A stretch of 12,775 nucleotides of DNA from Planctomicrobium sp. (GCA_018659505.1 JABJMI010000216.1:1-12775), one strand, 5' to 3'; shown: positions 1-7,956, numbered from the stretch's first letter. Numbers and translations: made by a program. Notes: generated from the sequence alone by a model not told the origin.

Positions 1-1
1 C

Positions 2-2434
2 GACGGGAACATGTACTGCGTCGATTTGTCATCAGGTCAGTTACTTTGGAAACATCAAGTCGTCCCAAGCAATCGCATGCTGCTTGGAAATAGAAGACTG
101 ATTTCGGTCTGGCCAGTGCGCGGTGGTCCTGTGGTTTCCGATGGCAAAGTCTATTTCGCTGCCGGAGTCTGGCCTTTTGAAGGTGTGTTCGTCTGTGCGA
201 TGGACATTGCAACAGGCAAACTCATTTGGAGAAATGAACGATTAGGACACATTTTTGGTCAACAACCGCACGAAACTCAAGCGATAGGAGGACTCGCACC
301 GCAGGGCTACTTACTTGTGAATGACGACGAACTCATCGTCCCCTGTTCAACGGCCTATCCCGCGAGATTGCGTCTCGCTGACGGTGAACTCATCGAGTTC
401 GAGTTGCCTGCTCCTGGAAGACTTCCGGGTGGCTGGTTTGCAGCTCTCGACGAAAAAACTTCTCGTGACATTCGACGTGGTAAGGTGAAGTTCGATTCGC
501 TGATAAACCAGCAACTTCATGAAGACAAAGTCAATAGTGGAATCGGTGACGCTGGAATCAGTCAGGTGATCAAAGGGGGAGACCAGACTTTTCGATTCGA
601 AGACAAGATCGATGGCGTTGAAGGCACAATTCATTCAATGATTGTGGCAAATCGCCAATTGTTTGTTTCCACGCGTGAAGGAGAGATTTATTGCTTCGGG
701 GAAGTGACTTCGCAAACAGAAAAGCAGAAGACGTGGAAATTGCAATCAGCCCAATTGTCTGCACATGAAGAATCAATTCAGCACGCCAAGAAAATTGTTA
801 ATTTATCGCAGTCGCCCTATGGAATTGCCGTTGTCGTCGGACTACAAGATGGAAGTCTTGCAAAGGCATTGGTTCTGGAATCAAAGTGCCAAGTCATTGC
901 AATTGATGACGATCCGCAAAGAGTTGAAAACCTGCGACTTGATTTCCAACGAGCCAACATCCCGGGGGAGCGTGCTTCTGTAATTCTGGCAGACATCGAA
1001 CAATTATCGATACCACATTACCTTGCAAACCTCATTACTTCTGAAACTCCGGAACGGGTATCGTCTCTGCGAGCAGAGTTAGCTCAGTCATTACGTCCGT
1101 TTGGTGGAATCGCAGTAATTGGTCAGCAAGAATTTAATGAGCAACAACTCAAGTCATCAACTTCGAATCAATTTGAAATTGAAGAGATCGAAGGCTTGCA
1201 ATTCATTCGTCGCGTGGGAGCACTACCGGGAACGGCAGAGTACCAAGGGAATTACGAGTTTTGTGAAGACACTCTCGTCAGGTTCCCGCTAGGAGTCTTA
1301 TGGTTCGATGACACACTCGCTCACTTCAAGCGTTCACCGCAACCGCAGTTCAAGAATGGAATCATGATCTCGCGCCCCAAAGACTGGAGCGGGGAGAGAG
1401 TCAAAGGAGACTATTCCGTTGACTATCCATTATTTGGACCTGTGCTTTCAGATATGTATACGGGACGTGTTCTGGACGTTAGCGAACAATTAGAACTGCG
1501 ATTAAGTTTGCCCGATTGGGGACGCGATGCTCCGCAAAAAAGTTACTACCATGCCCCTCATCAGAAGACAGCCCTACATCCTGATCCGCCTATAGCGGGA
1601 GAGCGTATTAATCCTCTCACAGGTATTGTTGAACCACGTATTTTCCCTAAAACTTACGGGTGCGATGGCGGCGTGGATTACGGACTGTTCTACACGTTAC
1701 GGAGTGGAACAGCGGCTTTTTACGACAAATCACTCGAGAGCGGAACGGTGTTTATCAGCGGTCCACGGAGCGGGTGTACAAATAGCATCATCCCATCGGG
1801 GGGGCTGCTGAATGTTCCTTATTTCTATGAAGGTTGCACATGTAGTTATCCGTTACCGACAGCCTTGAGTCTCGTTGCGATGCCGGAAACACATGAGCAA
1901 TGGGCATCATGGGGCGATGATACGGTGGAAGCCAATTCTATTCAGCGCATCGGATTGAACTTCGGAGCACCCGGAGATCGCAAAACTCGTGATGGAACGC
2001 TGTGGCTAGATTACCCATCAGTTGGTGGACCCTCACCTCAGCTTCGCATTGAAACAATACCAGCGAACCCAAAATTCCATTATCGACACAGCCAATGGAT
2101 GAAAAATGTCACAGTTTGGCCGTGGGTGTCAGCGTCATCTGTCGAAGGCTTGCAGAGCCTAACACTCCACGACCTCAAGCCCGGAAGCTACACCGTAAAG
2201 CTCTATTTTTCGGAGCCTTTCGATATTCGTCCAGGCGAACGTGTACAAAGCATTGCGATTAACGACAAATTGTTTCTGGAAGAATTTGACGTTCTTGAAG
2301 AGACCGATTCCTCAATGACAGGCATAGTCAAAGAAATTTCAAACGTCGCTCTGGACGGAGTTCTCACTGTGTCATTAGAAGCCAGTCAAGGTCAGACACT
2401 TATCAGCGGAATTGAACTCATTCGATCTGAGTAA
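2..2434 (+). CDS. PQQ-like beta-propeller protein with methyltransferase-like and malectin-like domains (5' partial)
   Basis: The reading frame is open to the window edge, and codons before the first ATG (position 11) read D-G-N ahead of MYCVDLSSGQLLWKH, a classic PQQ-repeat strand, so the true start lies upstream. Residues below count from that ATG. Residues 1 to about 235 hold PQQ/BamB-type repeats (GQLLWKH, GKLIWRNE, EGEIYCFGE). About 265-400 resembles a Rossmann methyltransferase: VVVGLQDGSLA stands where motif I belongs, followed by acidic AIDDDPQRV, then VILADIE. The glycine motif is not canonical, so activity is doubtful. About 555-625 has a cysteine-rich stretch with GCDGG, SGCTNS and GCTCSYP, whose spacing suggests disulfides or a metal/cofactor site. 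From about 685 a malectin-like beta-sandwich (YTVKLYFSEPFDIRPGERV) suggests carbohydrate binding. The family is common in planctomycetes and probably periplasmic. Function is inferred; no substrate can be assigned. Confidence 0.85.
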   Translation, partial: DGNMYCVDLSSGQLLWKHQVVPSNRMLLGNRRLISVWPVRGGPVVSDGKVYFAAGVWPFEGVFVCAMDIATGKLIWRNERLGHIFGQQPHETQAIGGLAPQGYLLVNDDELIVPCSTAYPARLRLADGELIEFELPAPGRLPGGWFAALDEKTSRDIRRGKVKFDSLINQQLHEDKVNSGIGDAGISQVIKGGDQTFRFEDKIDGVEGTIHSMIVANRQLFVSTREGEIYCFGEVTSQTEKQKTWKLQSAQLSAHEESIQHAKKIVNLSQSPYGIAVVVGLQDGSLAKALVLESKCQVIAIDDDPQRVENLRLDFQRANIPGERASVILADIEQLSIPHYLANLITSETPERVSSLRAELAQSLRPFGGIAVIGQQEFNEQQLKSSTSNQFEIEEIEGLQFIRRVGALPGTAEYQGNYEFCEDTLVRFPLGVLWFDDTLAHFKRSPQPQFKNGIMISRPKDWSGERVKGDYSVDYPLFGPVLSDMYTGRVLDVSEQLELRLSLPDWGRDAPQKSYYHAPHQKTALHPDPPIAGERINPLTGIVEPRIFPKTYGCDGGVDYGLFYTLRSGTAAFYDKSLESGTVFISGPRSGCTNSIIPSGGLLNVPYFYEGCTCSYPLPTALSLVAMPETHEQWASWGDDTVEANSIQRIGLNFGAPGDRKTRDGTLWLDYPSVGGPSPQLRIETIPANPKFHYRHSQWMKNVTVWPWVSASSVEGLQSLTLHDLKPGSYTVKLYFSEPFDIRPGERVQSIAINDKLFLEEFDVLEETDSSMTGIVKEISNVALDGVLTVSLEASQGQTLISGIELIRSE

Positions 2435-2593
2435 CGAGACACCTACGAAGAAGTATCAGTTTCGTCGTCATAACTAATTCATCGAGTGAACATTTCTCGC
2501 TGACACGCGAAGCCTCTTAGGTTTACAGGTTGAGTCCAATTGAGGGGCAGCGAACGCTACCTCGAACTTAAACATTTTTCACACAAAGATATT

Positions 2594-3643
2594 ATGGTCG
2601 AACTAAACGAACTGACACCCAACACCTTTTTTGTGGAAGTGTCTGGATCTGGTCTGCCTGAAGTTGATGGTCTCTTCGTTCCCTCTACGGCACCTCCAAC
2701 CAAATCTGAATCAGGAACCACATCAAGCCTCGGCTATTGGAACGGCAAGATGGCATGGGATCGTGCGGACGGCAAGTCCGCGAGAAGTCCTGCACTCTCG
2801 TACTCCAACAGTTACACGTCCTGGAGAATCTGCCGTCTCGATGGTCATCTCGCATACGACATCACTTGCGAAGATGAACTCCCACCAACCGACAGAGAAT
2901 GGCATGTCTACAAAAAAGGAGTCGCACCTGCTCCGCATGTCGCTATCCACTATTACGACCCAAGACAGCCATGCCCCGCGCCCAACGTCGTCTTTGTACT
3001 CGGAGGTCCAGGTGCCGGAAAAGGAACGATGTGTGAGCTTGCCGAGTCTCAACTCGGCTGGACTCACTTATCTACGGGTGATCTTTGTCGCGCCGAGAGA
3101 CAGGCGGGAGGTCCGAACGCCGCCATCATCGAAGAGTTCATGACTGCCGGAAAGTTGGTCCCCAATGAAATCATTGTAACTCTGCTTAGGAACAAGATGG
3201 AACAGGTGACCAGGACAACAGGCAGAAACAATTTTTTGCTCGATGGATTTCCACGCTCTCTGTCCAACTTGGAAGCATGGGACGAGATCTTCGGCAAGGA
3301 AGCTGAACTTCCTAAAATCTTGTACTTCGAGTGCCCATACTCGGTCCTCGAAAAACGCATCTTAGGTCGTGCTAAATACTCCGGCAGAAGTGACGACAAT
3401 GTCGAGAGTATCAAACTGCGGTTTGACACCTTCAAAGCTGAAACACTCCCAACCGTTGAACACTTCAAGAGCAAAAACAAATGCGTAGAAGTTGACACCA
3501 GCCAAGATCGTCAGACCGTCTATGACCTCGTCGTCAGCCATCTCGCTGAGCACACCGACAGAATATTCGCAGCCAAACCGCTCAGCGAAAGAGCTGAAAT
3601 ACTACTTGGTTTGAGACCTTATCCAAAGAAGGAGAAACGATAA
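2594..3643 (+). CDS. Eukaryotic-type UMP-CMP/adenylate kinase family protein with unusual N-terminal domain
   Basis: The protein has 349 residues from the ATG at 2594. Residues about 134-330 form a nucleoside monophosphate kinase, which moves a phosphate from ATP to UMP/CMP (or AMP). Visible motifs are the P-loop GGPGAGKGT (137-145), NMP-binding STGDLCRAE (160-168), GKLVPNEI (186-193), DGFPRS (217-222) and a short lid SGRSDDN (263-269) followed by a conserved Arg. The short lid with SGRSDDN is characteristic of eukaryotic UMP-CMP kinases (about 196 residues); bacterial Adk normally has a longer lid, and bacteria usually use PyrH and Cmk. Residues 1 to about 130 form an extra domain rich in Trp, Gly and Ser (GYWNGKMAWDRADGKSARSP, then SWRICRLDGHLAYDI) that I cannot name. 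The tail has a basic end (PYPKKEKR). A TTG at 2540 could extend the frame by 18 codons; ATG 2594 is preferred because the added residues look non-conserved. It stands alone, 159 bases after the previous gene. Confidence 0.85.
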   Translation: MVELNELTPNTFFVEVSGSGLPEVDGLFVPSTAPPTKSESGTTSSLGYWNGKMAWDRADGKSARSPALSYSNSYTSWRICRLDGHLAYDITCEDELPPTDREWHVYKKGVAPAPHVAIHYYDPRQPCPAPNVVFVLGGPGAGKGTMCELAESQLGWTHLSTGDLCRAERQAGGPNAAIIEEFMTAGKLVPNEIIVTLLRNKMEQVTRTTGRNNFLLDGFPRSLSNLEAWDEIFGKEAELPKILYFECPYSVLEKRILGRAKYSGRSDDNVESIKLRFDTFKAETLPTVEHFKSKNKCVEVDTSQDRQTVYDLVVSHLAEHTDRIFAAKPLSERAEILLGLRPYPKKEKR

Positions 3644-3737
3644 GCGGTGTTGGGTGGTATGCGCATTGCATGAGAAGTTCAGTCAAACTATGGAAGAGCA
3701 ACATAAGATTACTAAGGCTCACCTCGAAGGTTTTTGT

Positions 3738-3762
3738 GGTCTCATTCTCTGATAATGAGACT
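3738..3762. other. Perfect 8-bp inverted repeat (hairpin), possible weak terminator
   Basis: GTCTCATT (3739-3746) and AATGAGAC (3754-3761) are exact reverse complements around a 7-base loop, extendable by a G-T pair at 3738/3762. It lies about 95 bases after the kinase stop and 109 bases before the sulfotransferase start. Only scattered Ts follow on the plus strand (TTCT), so it is not a clean intrinsic terminator. It could end kinase transcription weakly, act as a palindromic operator, or be chance. Confidence 0.3.
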
Positions 3763-3870
3763 TCTAGATGAATAATTAATTCGAAATGGGGTAGCATGGG
3801 ACATTTTTTGCACATCGCTTGAAATTCATGAGTAATACTTGAGAAAAACTCCCCTTTCTTTGATGACCCG

Positions 3871-4638
3871 ATGATTGCAAGAAACCAAGATGACCCTGTT
3901 AATTTCGTTCTATCAGCTGGACGAACTGGAACGGTGTTCCTGACGAGACTGTTTGAACCGGTTAGCAATGTGCAAGTTGTGCACGAGCCATTTCCGGCTC
4001 GATACGAGTTGATGCTCGCGAATATGAGGAATGATTTCGGCTTGGGAAAATCTCTCGTCCGGAAGCTCTTTCTTTCCAGTCGAAAGAAACGATATGCCAG
4101 CCTTTCGCAGAACGAAAAGTTCATCGAAGTCAATCCATTGATGTGTCCGCTCGTCGATCTTTTAAAGGAACTTGATCGACCGATTCATGTTGTTCACATG
4201 GTGCGCGAACCTCTTTCCTGGGTGAAATCCATCAGTGCATTTCAAGCCTCGAAATATGTGCGACCGTTTTATCCTTACATTCCGTTTTCGACACCTTTCC
4301 CTTCGCCTCGTCCTGCTGGCTGGGAAAAGTTGAATAGCACTGAGCGTCAACTCTGGCGGTGGCGATTCTGTAATGAACAAATTCTCGCTCAAAGAGAACA
4401 CTTCAGCCGATACTCTCTGGTCCGGTATGAAGATTTATTCAGTCAAGATCAATCCAAACGCATGGAAAACGTCAAATCAATCTGTGAAACCTTCGAAATC
4501 CCGATCGATTTGGTCGATACAACAAGTGCCTTTCAACAACGCCAGAATCCAGCTCCAGCCAGGTCGGTGGCACCGGTGAATGAACAGGTGGCGTTTGATA
4601 TTTGCAGCGATTTTTCCAGGCAGCTAGGATATGCATAA
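3871..4638 (+). CDS. Sulfotransferase family protein
   Basis: This 255-residue protein would transfer a sulfuryl group from PAPS to a hydroxyl or amino acceptor, probably a glycan or lipid. Near the N-terminus NFVLSAGRTGTVFLTRLFE (about residues 11-29) matches the 5'-phosphosulfate-binding loop (S-x-R-T-G-T), and VVHMVREPLSWVKSI (about 108-122) matches the 3'-phosphate-binding strand, with the expected Arg and Ser. LVRYEDLF (about 185-192) is the usual downstream family motif. There is no signal peptide or membrane segment, so it should be cytoplasmic. ATG 3871 is the first ATG after an in-frame stop at 3829, and no clear ribosome binding site precedes it. The next gene starts inside its last codons, implying co-transcription and coupling. 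The acceptor cannot be predicted; the neighbouring glycosyltransferases make a surface glycan or glycolipid the likeliest target. Confidence 0.8.
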   Translation: MIARNQDDPVNFVLSAGRTGTVFLTRLFEPVSNVQVVHEPFPARYELMLANMRNDFGLGKSLVRKLFLSSRKKRYASLSQNEKFIEVNPLMCPLVDLLKELDRPIHVVHMVREPLSWVKSISAFQASKYVRPFYPYIPFSTPFPSPRPAGWEKLNSTERQLWRWRFCNEQILAQREHFSRYSLVRYEDLFSQDQSKRMENVKSICETFEIPIDLVDTTSAFQQRQNPAPARSVAPVNEQVAFDICSDFSRQLGYA

Positions 4639-5641
4639 AACGAGCAGCGAGTCCGCATCTACACGTCGAATTTGGCTGGCGGCTTTGCTCTCAAGTAGCT
4701 TGTGCGGGATTCTTATCTTTCTATTTTGCCCTGCATCGATCTGGGAATCGATCAGAGAGATTCGCCTCGAGTGGGCGGCAGCCGGTCTAAGCTTTTTCGT
4801 CCTGAATCTTGTTGCTCGCGGTATGCGTCTTTCAACGCTTGCTGGCAAGGGGCAAAATGCCTCAGCATCTCAGTGGATGCACTGTGCTGCTCGGCATCAA
4901 TTCATGTTTTCGATTCTCCCTTCGGCATCTGGGGATATCAGTTTTCCATATTTGGGGAACAAGCTGTGCGGTTTGGACTATGGCAATGCAACTCGGGTCA
5001 TCGCTCTTTACCGAGTACAGGATATGGTCGCCTTAGCAGGTTTATTACTGTTTGGTCTGGCATTACAGAGTTCTGAGCTATTGATCATTACGTCAGCTAC
5101 TATTGTCATTCCAATAGCACTGTACTGGTCAGAAGGGGTAATCGGAGGAGCCTTTCGATTCCTTCTAACGTCCGTCTGTAAGGTTCCGAAAATTCGTCAG
5201 TTGCGAATTGTTACTCGGCTGGAAACCTTAGTAGAGAATTCAGAATCTGAGAGTACGAAGCTTGAGAGCTTCGTTCGCTTTCGACTCGTTGCCTGGACAA
5301 TTTTGAGCTGGAGCTTATCGGCGGCAACCTTTTGGTGCTTGTTCGCCATGGTCGGTGAGTACCTGCCTATTGGCAAGATTTGTCTCATTGTTGCGGCACT
5401 CAATCTGTTCGGAACGCTCAATGCCTTTACCATTGGAGGGTTTGGTATTGGCGAATCTGCCTTGGCAACGATTTTGATCTATCTCCAATACAGCTATGAC
5501 TCTGCCGTTTCCATAGCGTTAATTGTTCGACCCTCTGCTCTCGGAGTCACTCTTGTGGGATGCCTGGTGATTGAATTATTGATAATCGCTGCAAAGTTAG
5601 GCGTTCGCTCTACTGTTGTTTCTGCCAAACCGTCACACTGA
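4631..5641 (+). CDS. Lysylphosphatidylglycerol synthase transmembrane (flippase-like) family protein
   Basis: This is a 336-residue polytopic inner-membrane protein of the UPF0104/LPG_synthase_TM type. Hydrophobic segments are visible at about residues 14-36, 45-62, 123-165, 225-250, 255-280 and 300-330. Family-like features are the NLVARGMRL segment after the second helix, the region HQFMFSILPSASGDISFPYL (about 89-108) and the glycine-rich GGFGIGESALATIL near the end. Full-length MprF-type synthases carry a C-terminal aminoacyltransferase, absent here, so this is the stand-alone membrane domain often found in glycan and lipid clusters and thought to move or help move lipids. The start overlaps the sulfotransferase stop by 8 bases, with AGG just upstream. 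The 3' end overlaps the opposite-strand methyltransferase by 32 bases. The family call is fairly sure; the transported lipid is unknown. Confidence 0.75.
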   Translation: MHKTSSESASTRRIWLAALLSSSLCGILIFLFCPASIWESIREIRLEWAAAGLSFFVLNLVARGMRLSTLAGKGQNASASQWMHCAARHQFMFSILPSASGDISFPYLGNKLCGLDYGNATRVIALYRVQDMVALAGLLLFGLALQSSELLIITSATIVIPIALYWSEGVIGGAFRFLLTSVCKVPKIRQLRIVTRLETLVENSESESTKLESFVRFRLVAWTILSWSLSAATFWCLFAMVGEYLPIGKICLIVAALNLFGTLNAFTIGGFGIGESALATILIYLQYSYDSAVSIALIVRPSALGVTLVGCLVIELLIIAAKLGVRSTVVSAKPSH

Positions 5642-6266
5642 ACAACGGCATGCCAGGGACGATTGTGCTACTTCGAATTAGTTCTAGGTGCTCGCGGCAC
5701 TTATCTTCAATATCATAGATGTTTGTCTTGTGATAATCTCCAGAAAAACCGGCGATCTTGCGACCCAGCTTGTAAAGCGCGTTTTCAGTTGGACCTGAAA
5801 GTACAAAGATTCCGTTATCAGTTAACTTTGTCGAAATGATCTGAACAAGTTCTGCGAAATTGTCATTATGCTCTAACGAGTCGATGGCGAAAATCCAGTC
5901 GTAAGTTCCTTCTTGCGCATCTTCCAGAGAAGTTCGCGTTGCATGTGGCAATCGGGATGCCAAGTACGAAGCTGCTGCTTCGTCTTGTTCAATATATGTG
6001 TAATTCGAACAAGTCTCTTTCAACAAATGTCCCAACTCACCAACAGAAGAACCAAAATCCATGATACGTTCTGGATTCGGACGACACTTCTTTGCCAACT
6101 CGACCGAACGAAATAATCTTTGCCAGCTGACATAGGCTGCCATCCAATTCTTATGGCAATATGAAGGAACGCACGTCTCTTCCCATTGGTCGAAAGTTTC
6201 TGTCAGGTTAATCTCTTTCTTGAGGTCTGATCGCCTGGATTGGATGTGCTTTAGTGTACTGAGCAT
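5610..6266 (-). CDS. Class I SAM-dependent methyltransferase
   Basis: This is a 218-residue soluble protein. After about 65 residues of lead-in (EETCVPSYCHKNWMAAYVSW), the SAM-binding motif I reads IMDFGSSVGELGHLL (about 68-82), a variant of D-x-G-x-G-x-G with Ser in the middle. An acidic loop follows (YTYIEQDEAAASYL), then YDWIFAIDSLEHNDN (about 125-139, the motif II/III region with the typical D-S-L-E-H) and LTDNGIFVLSGPTENALY. This layout fits Methyltransf_11/12-type enzymes acting on small molecules or sugars. It is the last gene of the minus-strand operon; its start overlaps the glycosyltransferase end by 16 bases and AAAGAAAC precedes the ATG. Its 3' end runs 32 bases into the convergent membrane gene. 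The context suggests methylation of a sugar or lipid-linked glycan, which is inference. Confidence 0.75.
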   Translation of the reverse strand: MLSTLKHIQSRRSDLKKEINLTETFDQWEETCVPSYCHKNWMAAYVSWQRLFRSVELAKKCRPNPERIMDFGSSVGELGHLLKETCSNYTYIEQDEAAASYLASRLPHATRTSLEDAQEGTYDWIFAIDSLEHNDNFAELVQIISTKLTDNGIFVLSGPTENALYKLGRKIAGFSGDYHKTNIYDIEDKCREHLELIRSSTIVPGMPLFSVTVWQKQQ

Positions 6267-7321
6267 GTTTCTTTACTTTGTTTGGAGGTGCGGGAATGAT
6301 TTTGAGTCAGTAGTTGAATTCTAGAAAGTGATCGGTGAATCGGCTTGTTGGGAGTCATCGTGATGTCATGAGCGAGGAAGCTCAGCAGCAGTTGAATCCC
6401 GATCATCACCGGGAGAGCTGCTAGCATCACGGTTCCTGGCGTCGCGAGTTGCCCGAAACTGGCACTCCTCAACCAACAGATGCTTCCAAATATCGTTCCA
6501 GCTGCCGTCAACAGGCTCCCCAAAACGAGGTTCATTGACGCCATGGAAAAGTTGCGAACGAAGTAGTTGTAAAAGATTCTTTTGCCGAAATTCCGTGCGT
6601 GGTAGGCAGGAAAAGTGAGAAGGCAATTTGTAACACTCAGGTTGCTGGTCTCTTCACCGTAATGGCATTCCAGAGGGAGATCGACAACTTGTGCTCGTAT
6701 GATTCCTAACCGAAACAGAATGTCTGATTCGAAGAAGTATCGCTTGGCAATTTTCTCGAAGGGCAATGTGGCAGCGACCTGTGCATTCAGTGCGGTGTAT
6801 CCATTTGTCGGATCGAACGATTCCCAGTATCCAGTTGAAAGCTTGGTCAGGAACGAAAGACCTGCGTTTCCTAAAACTCGAATCAGTGGCATCTGTTTCA
6901 CTGACTCAAGAAAGAAAAAACGATTGCCTTTCACGTAGTCTGCATCGCCATCCAGAATTGGCTTGCAAAACGCCGGGATTAGCTTGGGATCCATTTGTCC
7001 ATCGGAATCAATTTTGACGATCACCGTCATTCCATCTTTAATAGCGGCTTGCATGCCGTCGATGACCGCTGCACCCACTCCGCCATTTTCTTTGCGTTGG
7101 ATTAAACGAACTCGGGGGTCGATCGTTTTCAGATCCTTGATCACTGTTGCAGTGTTATCCTGGCTGCAATCGTCGACGCAGTAAATTGTGTCGACTTCTG
7201 GTCCAATGCCGATGACTACATGAATGATGCTGTCTTGTGCTTGGTAGCAGGGGATCACGACGCAAATTTTATGACTGAGATCCATGGAAGAGTGATCCCT
7301 ATCAGTAGCAGATTTCATCAT
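6251..7321 (-). CDS. Glycosyltransferase family 2, DPM/polyprenyl-phosphate sugar synthase-like, membrane anchored
   Basis: This 356-residue protein has a GT-A domain at about 18-235: VVIPCYQAQDSIIHVV (nucleotide-sugar entry), VDDCSQDNTATVIKDL, and VKIDSDGQMDPKLIP (about 101-115), which carries the metal-binding D-x-D and the D-G-Q signature of dolichyl/undecaprenyl-phosphate mannosyl or glucosyl transferases. GNRFF follows. Two hydrophobic segments near the C-terminus (about 265-290 and 300-325, with TPGTVMLAALPVMIGIQLLL) anchor it in the inner membrane with the catalytic domain in the cytoplasm. It would load a sugar onto a polyprenyl phosphate. Its ATG overlaps the stop of the preceding gene as ATGA, and its end overlaps the methyltransferase, so the genes are co-translated. 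Its operon partner is a GT-C enzyme, the class that uses polyprenyl-phosphate sugars, which fits a donor-maker/donor-user pair. The sugar is not predictable. Confidence 0.85.
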   Translation of the reverse strand: MMKSATDRDHSSMDLSHKICVVIPCYQAQDSIIHVVIGIGPEVDTIYCVDDCSQDNTATVIKDLKTIDPRVRLIQRKENGGVGAAVIDGMQAAIKDGMTVIVKIDSDGQMDPKLIPAFCKPILDGDADYVKGNRFFFLESVKQMPLIRVLGNAGLSFLTKLSTGYWESFDPTNGYTALNAQVAATLPFEKIAKRYFFESDILFRLGIIRAQVVDLPLECHYGEETSNLSVTNCLLTFPAYHARNFGKRIFYNYFVRNFSMASMNLVLGSLLTAAGTIFGSICWLRSASFGQLATPGTVMLAALPVMIGIQLLLSFLAHDITMTPNKPIHRSLSRIQLLTQNHSRTSKQSKETCSVH

Positions 7322-7929
7322 TGTGATTTACTCCTGACAAAGACTCGCGTCGACCCAATCTGTTCGACTTCGTTGTAGGCTCTCCATAGCTCTCGGAATT
7401 GCGGGTCCTCCCTGTAAAATTCAAGAATGTCGAACTGAACACCGAACAGACCATGTTTGTCTTGCGCGGAGTCGACAAGTATCACATCAGCTTGTTGTGA
7501 GAGATCTCTAAATGCGAATTTCCTTTCCATTGTTTCAGCAAAAACTAAGCGTTCATCATCTTTAGGAAGATTCATCGATCTTAGTTTTGCAACCGCAGGC
7601 AGAAAAACACGACTGTTGGTTCGACTTGCCCACTCAGCATCAACATACGCCGCAGTTGGAAATCCGGGATAAGGGTGAGTCGAAAAGGCAAGAAATTTTT
7701 TGGACCTAGCGTGCTTGTTGACTCTCGCGATTAACTCCGACTGCTCAGCGGGAGTTCCTCGTTGAGTGTTCCCAGTCGATCCTCCCTCAAAAAAAGAATT
7801 GTAACTGAGGAACCAATTTCCTGTTCGGTTGACACTAATAACGACGAGGCAAATCAAAGTAACTTGTAGAAACGCTTTAAGTTTGCGTTCTGAATAATTC
7901 TGTGAAAGAGAACTTATCCAGACAGACAC
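7318..7929 (-). CDS. C-terminal fragment of a GT-C (ArnT/PMT-like) membrane protein, separated by an in-frame stop
   Basis: Read alone from a GTG at 7929, this gives 203 residues: one membrane helix (about 19-35) followed by a soluble, probably periplasmic domain that includes QQADVILVDSAQDKHG and FREDPQFRELW-like sequence near the end. It is in the same frame as the upstream gene ending at 7957; only the TAA at 7957-7959 separates them. The codons between that stop and the GTG read PFRGSLFIA and are hydrophobic and continuous with the helix, so starting at GTG would cut a membrane segment. No ribosome binding site is evident. It is therefore best read as the tail of the upstream GT-C protein, giving about 533 residues if joined, a normal length for that class. 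It may still be made by re-initiation or readthrough. It ends in an ATGA overlap with the GT2 gene. Confidence 0.6.
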   Translation of the reverse strand: MSVWISSLSQNYSERKLKAFLQVTLICLVVISVNRTGNWFLSYNSFFEGGSTGNTQRGTPAEQSELIARVNKHARSKKFLAFSTHPYPGFPTAAYVDAEWASRTNSRVFLPAVAKLRSMNLPKDDERLVFAETMERKFAFRDLSQQADVILVDSAQDKHGLFGVQFDILEFYREDPQFRELWRAYNEVEQIGSTRVFVRSKSQ

Positions 7930-7956
7930 CGCAATGAATAGTGAACCTCGAAAAGG

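Noticed and set aside
2540..2593. TTG start extending the kinase by 18 residues.
   Set aside because: The added sequence has no family-like feature and no ribosome binding site; ATG 2594 is a more ordinary start, though the TTG cannot be excluded.
2435..2593. Possible terminator after the PQQ-propeller gene.
   Set aside because: No stem of useful length followed by a T-run could be found.
2631..3143. Open frame of 170 codons on the plus strand inside the kinase gene.
   Set aside because: It is the out-of-frame shadow of the kinase N-terminal domain; the kinase frame carries all the motifs.
2594..3643. The kinase as eukaryotic contamination or an assembly chimera.
   Set aside because: The gene has no intron, its base composition looks like its neighbours', and it sits between bacterial genes. 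Read coverage across 2434-2594 and 3643-3871 would settle it.
3582..4133. Open frame of 183 codons on the minus strand across the gap and the sulfotransferase start.
   Set aside because: It lies opposite a clear sulfotransferase and the end of the kinase gene, has no recognisable motif and has an irregular composition.
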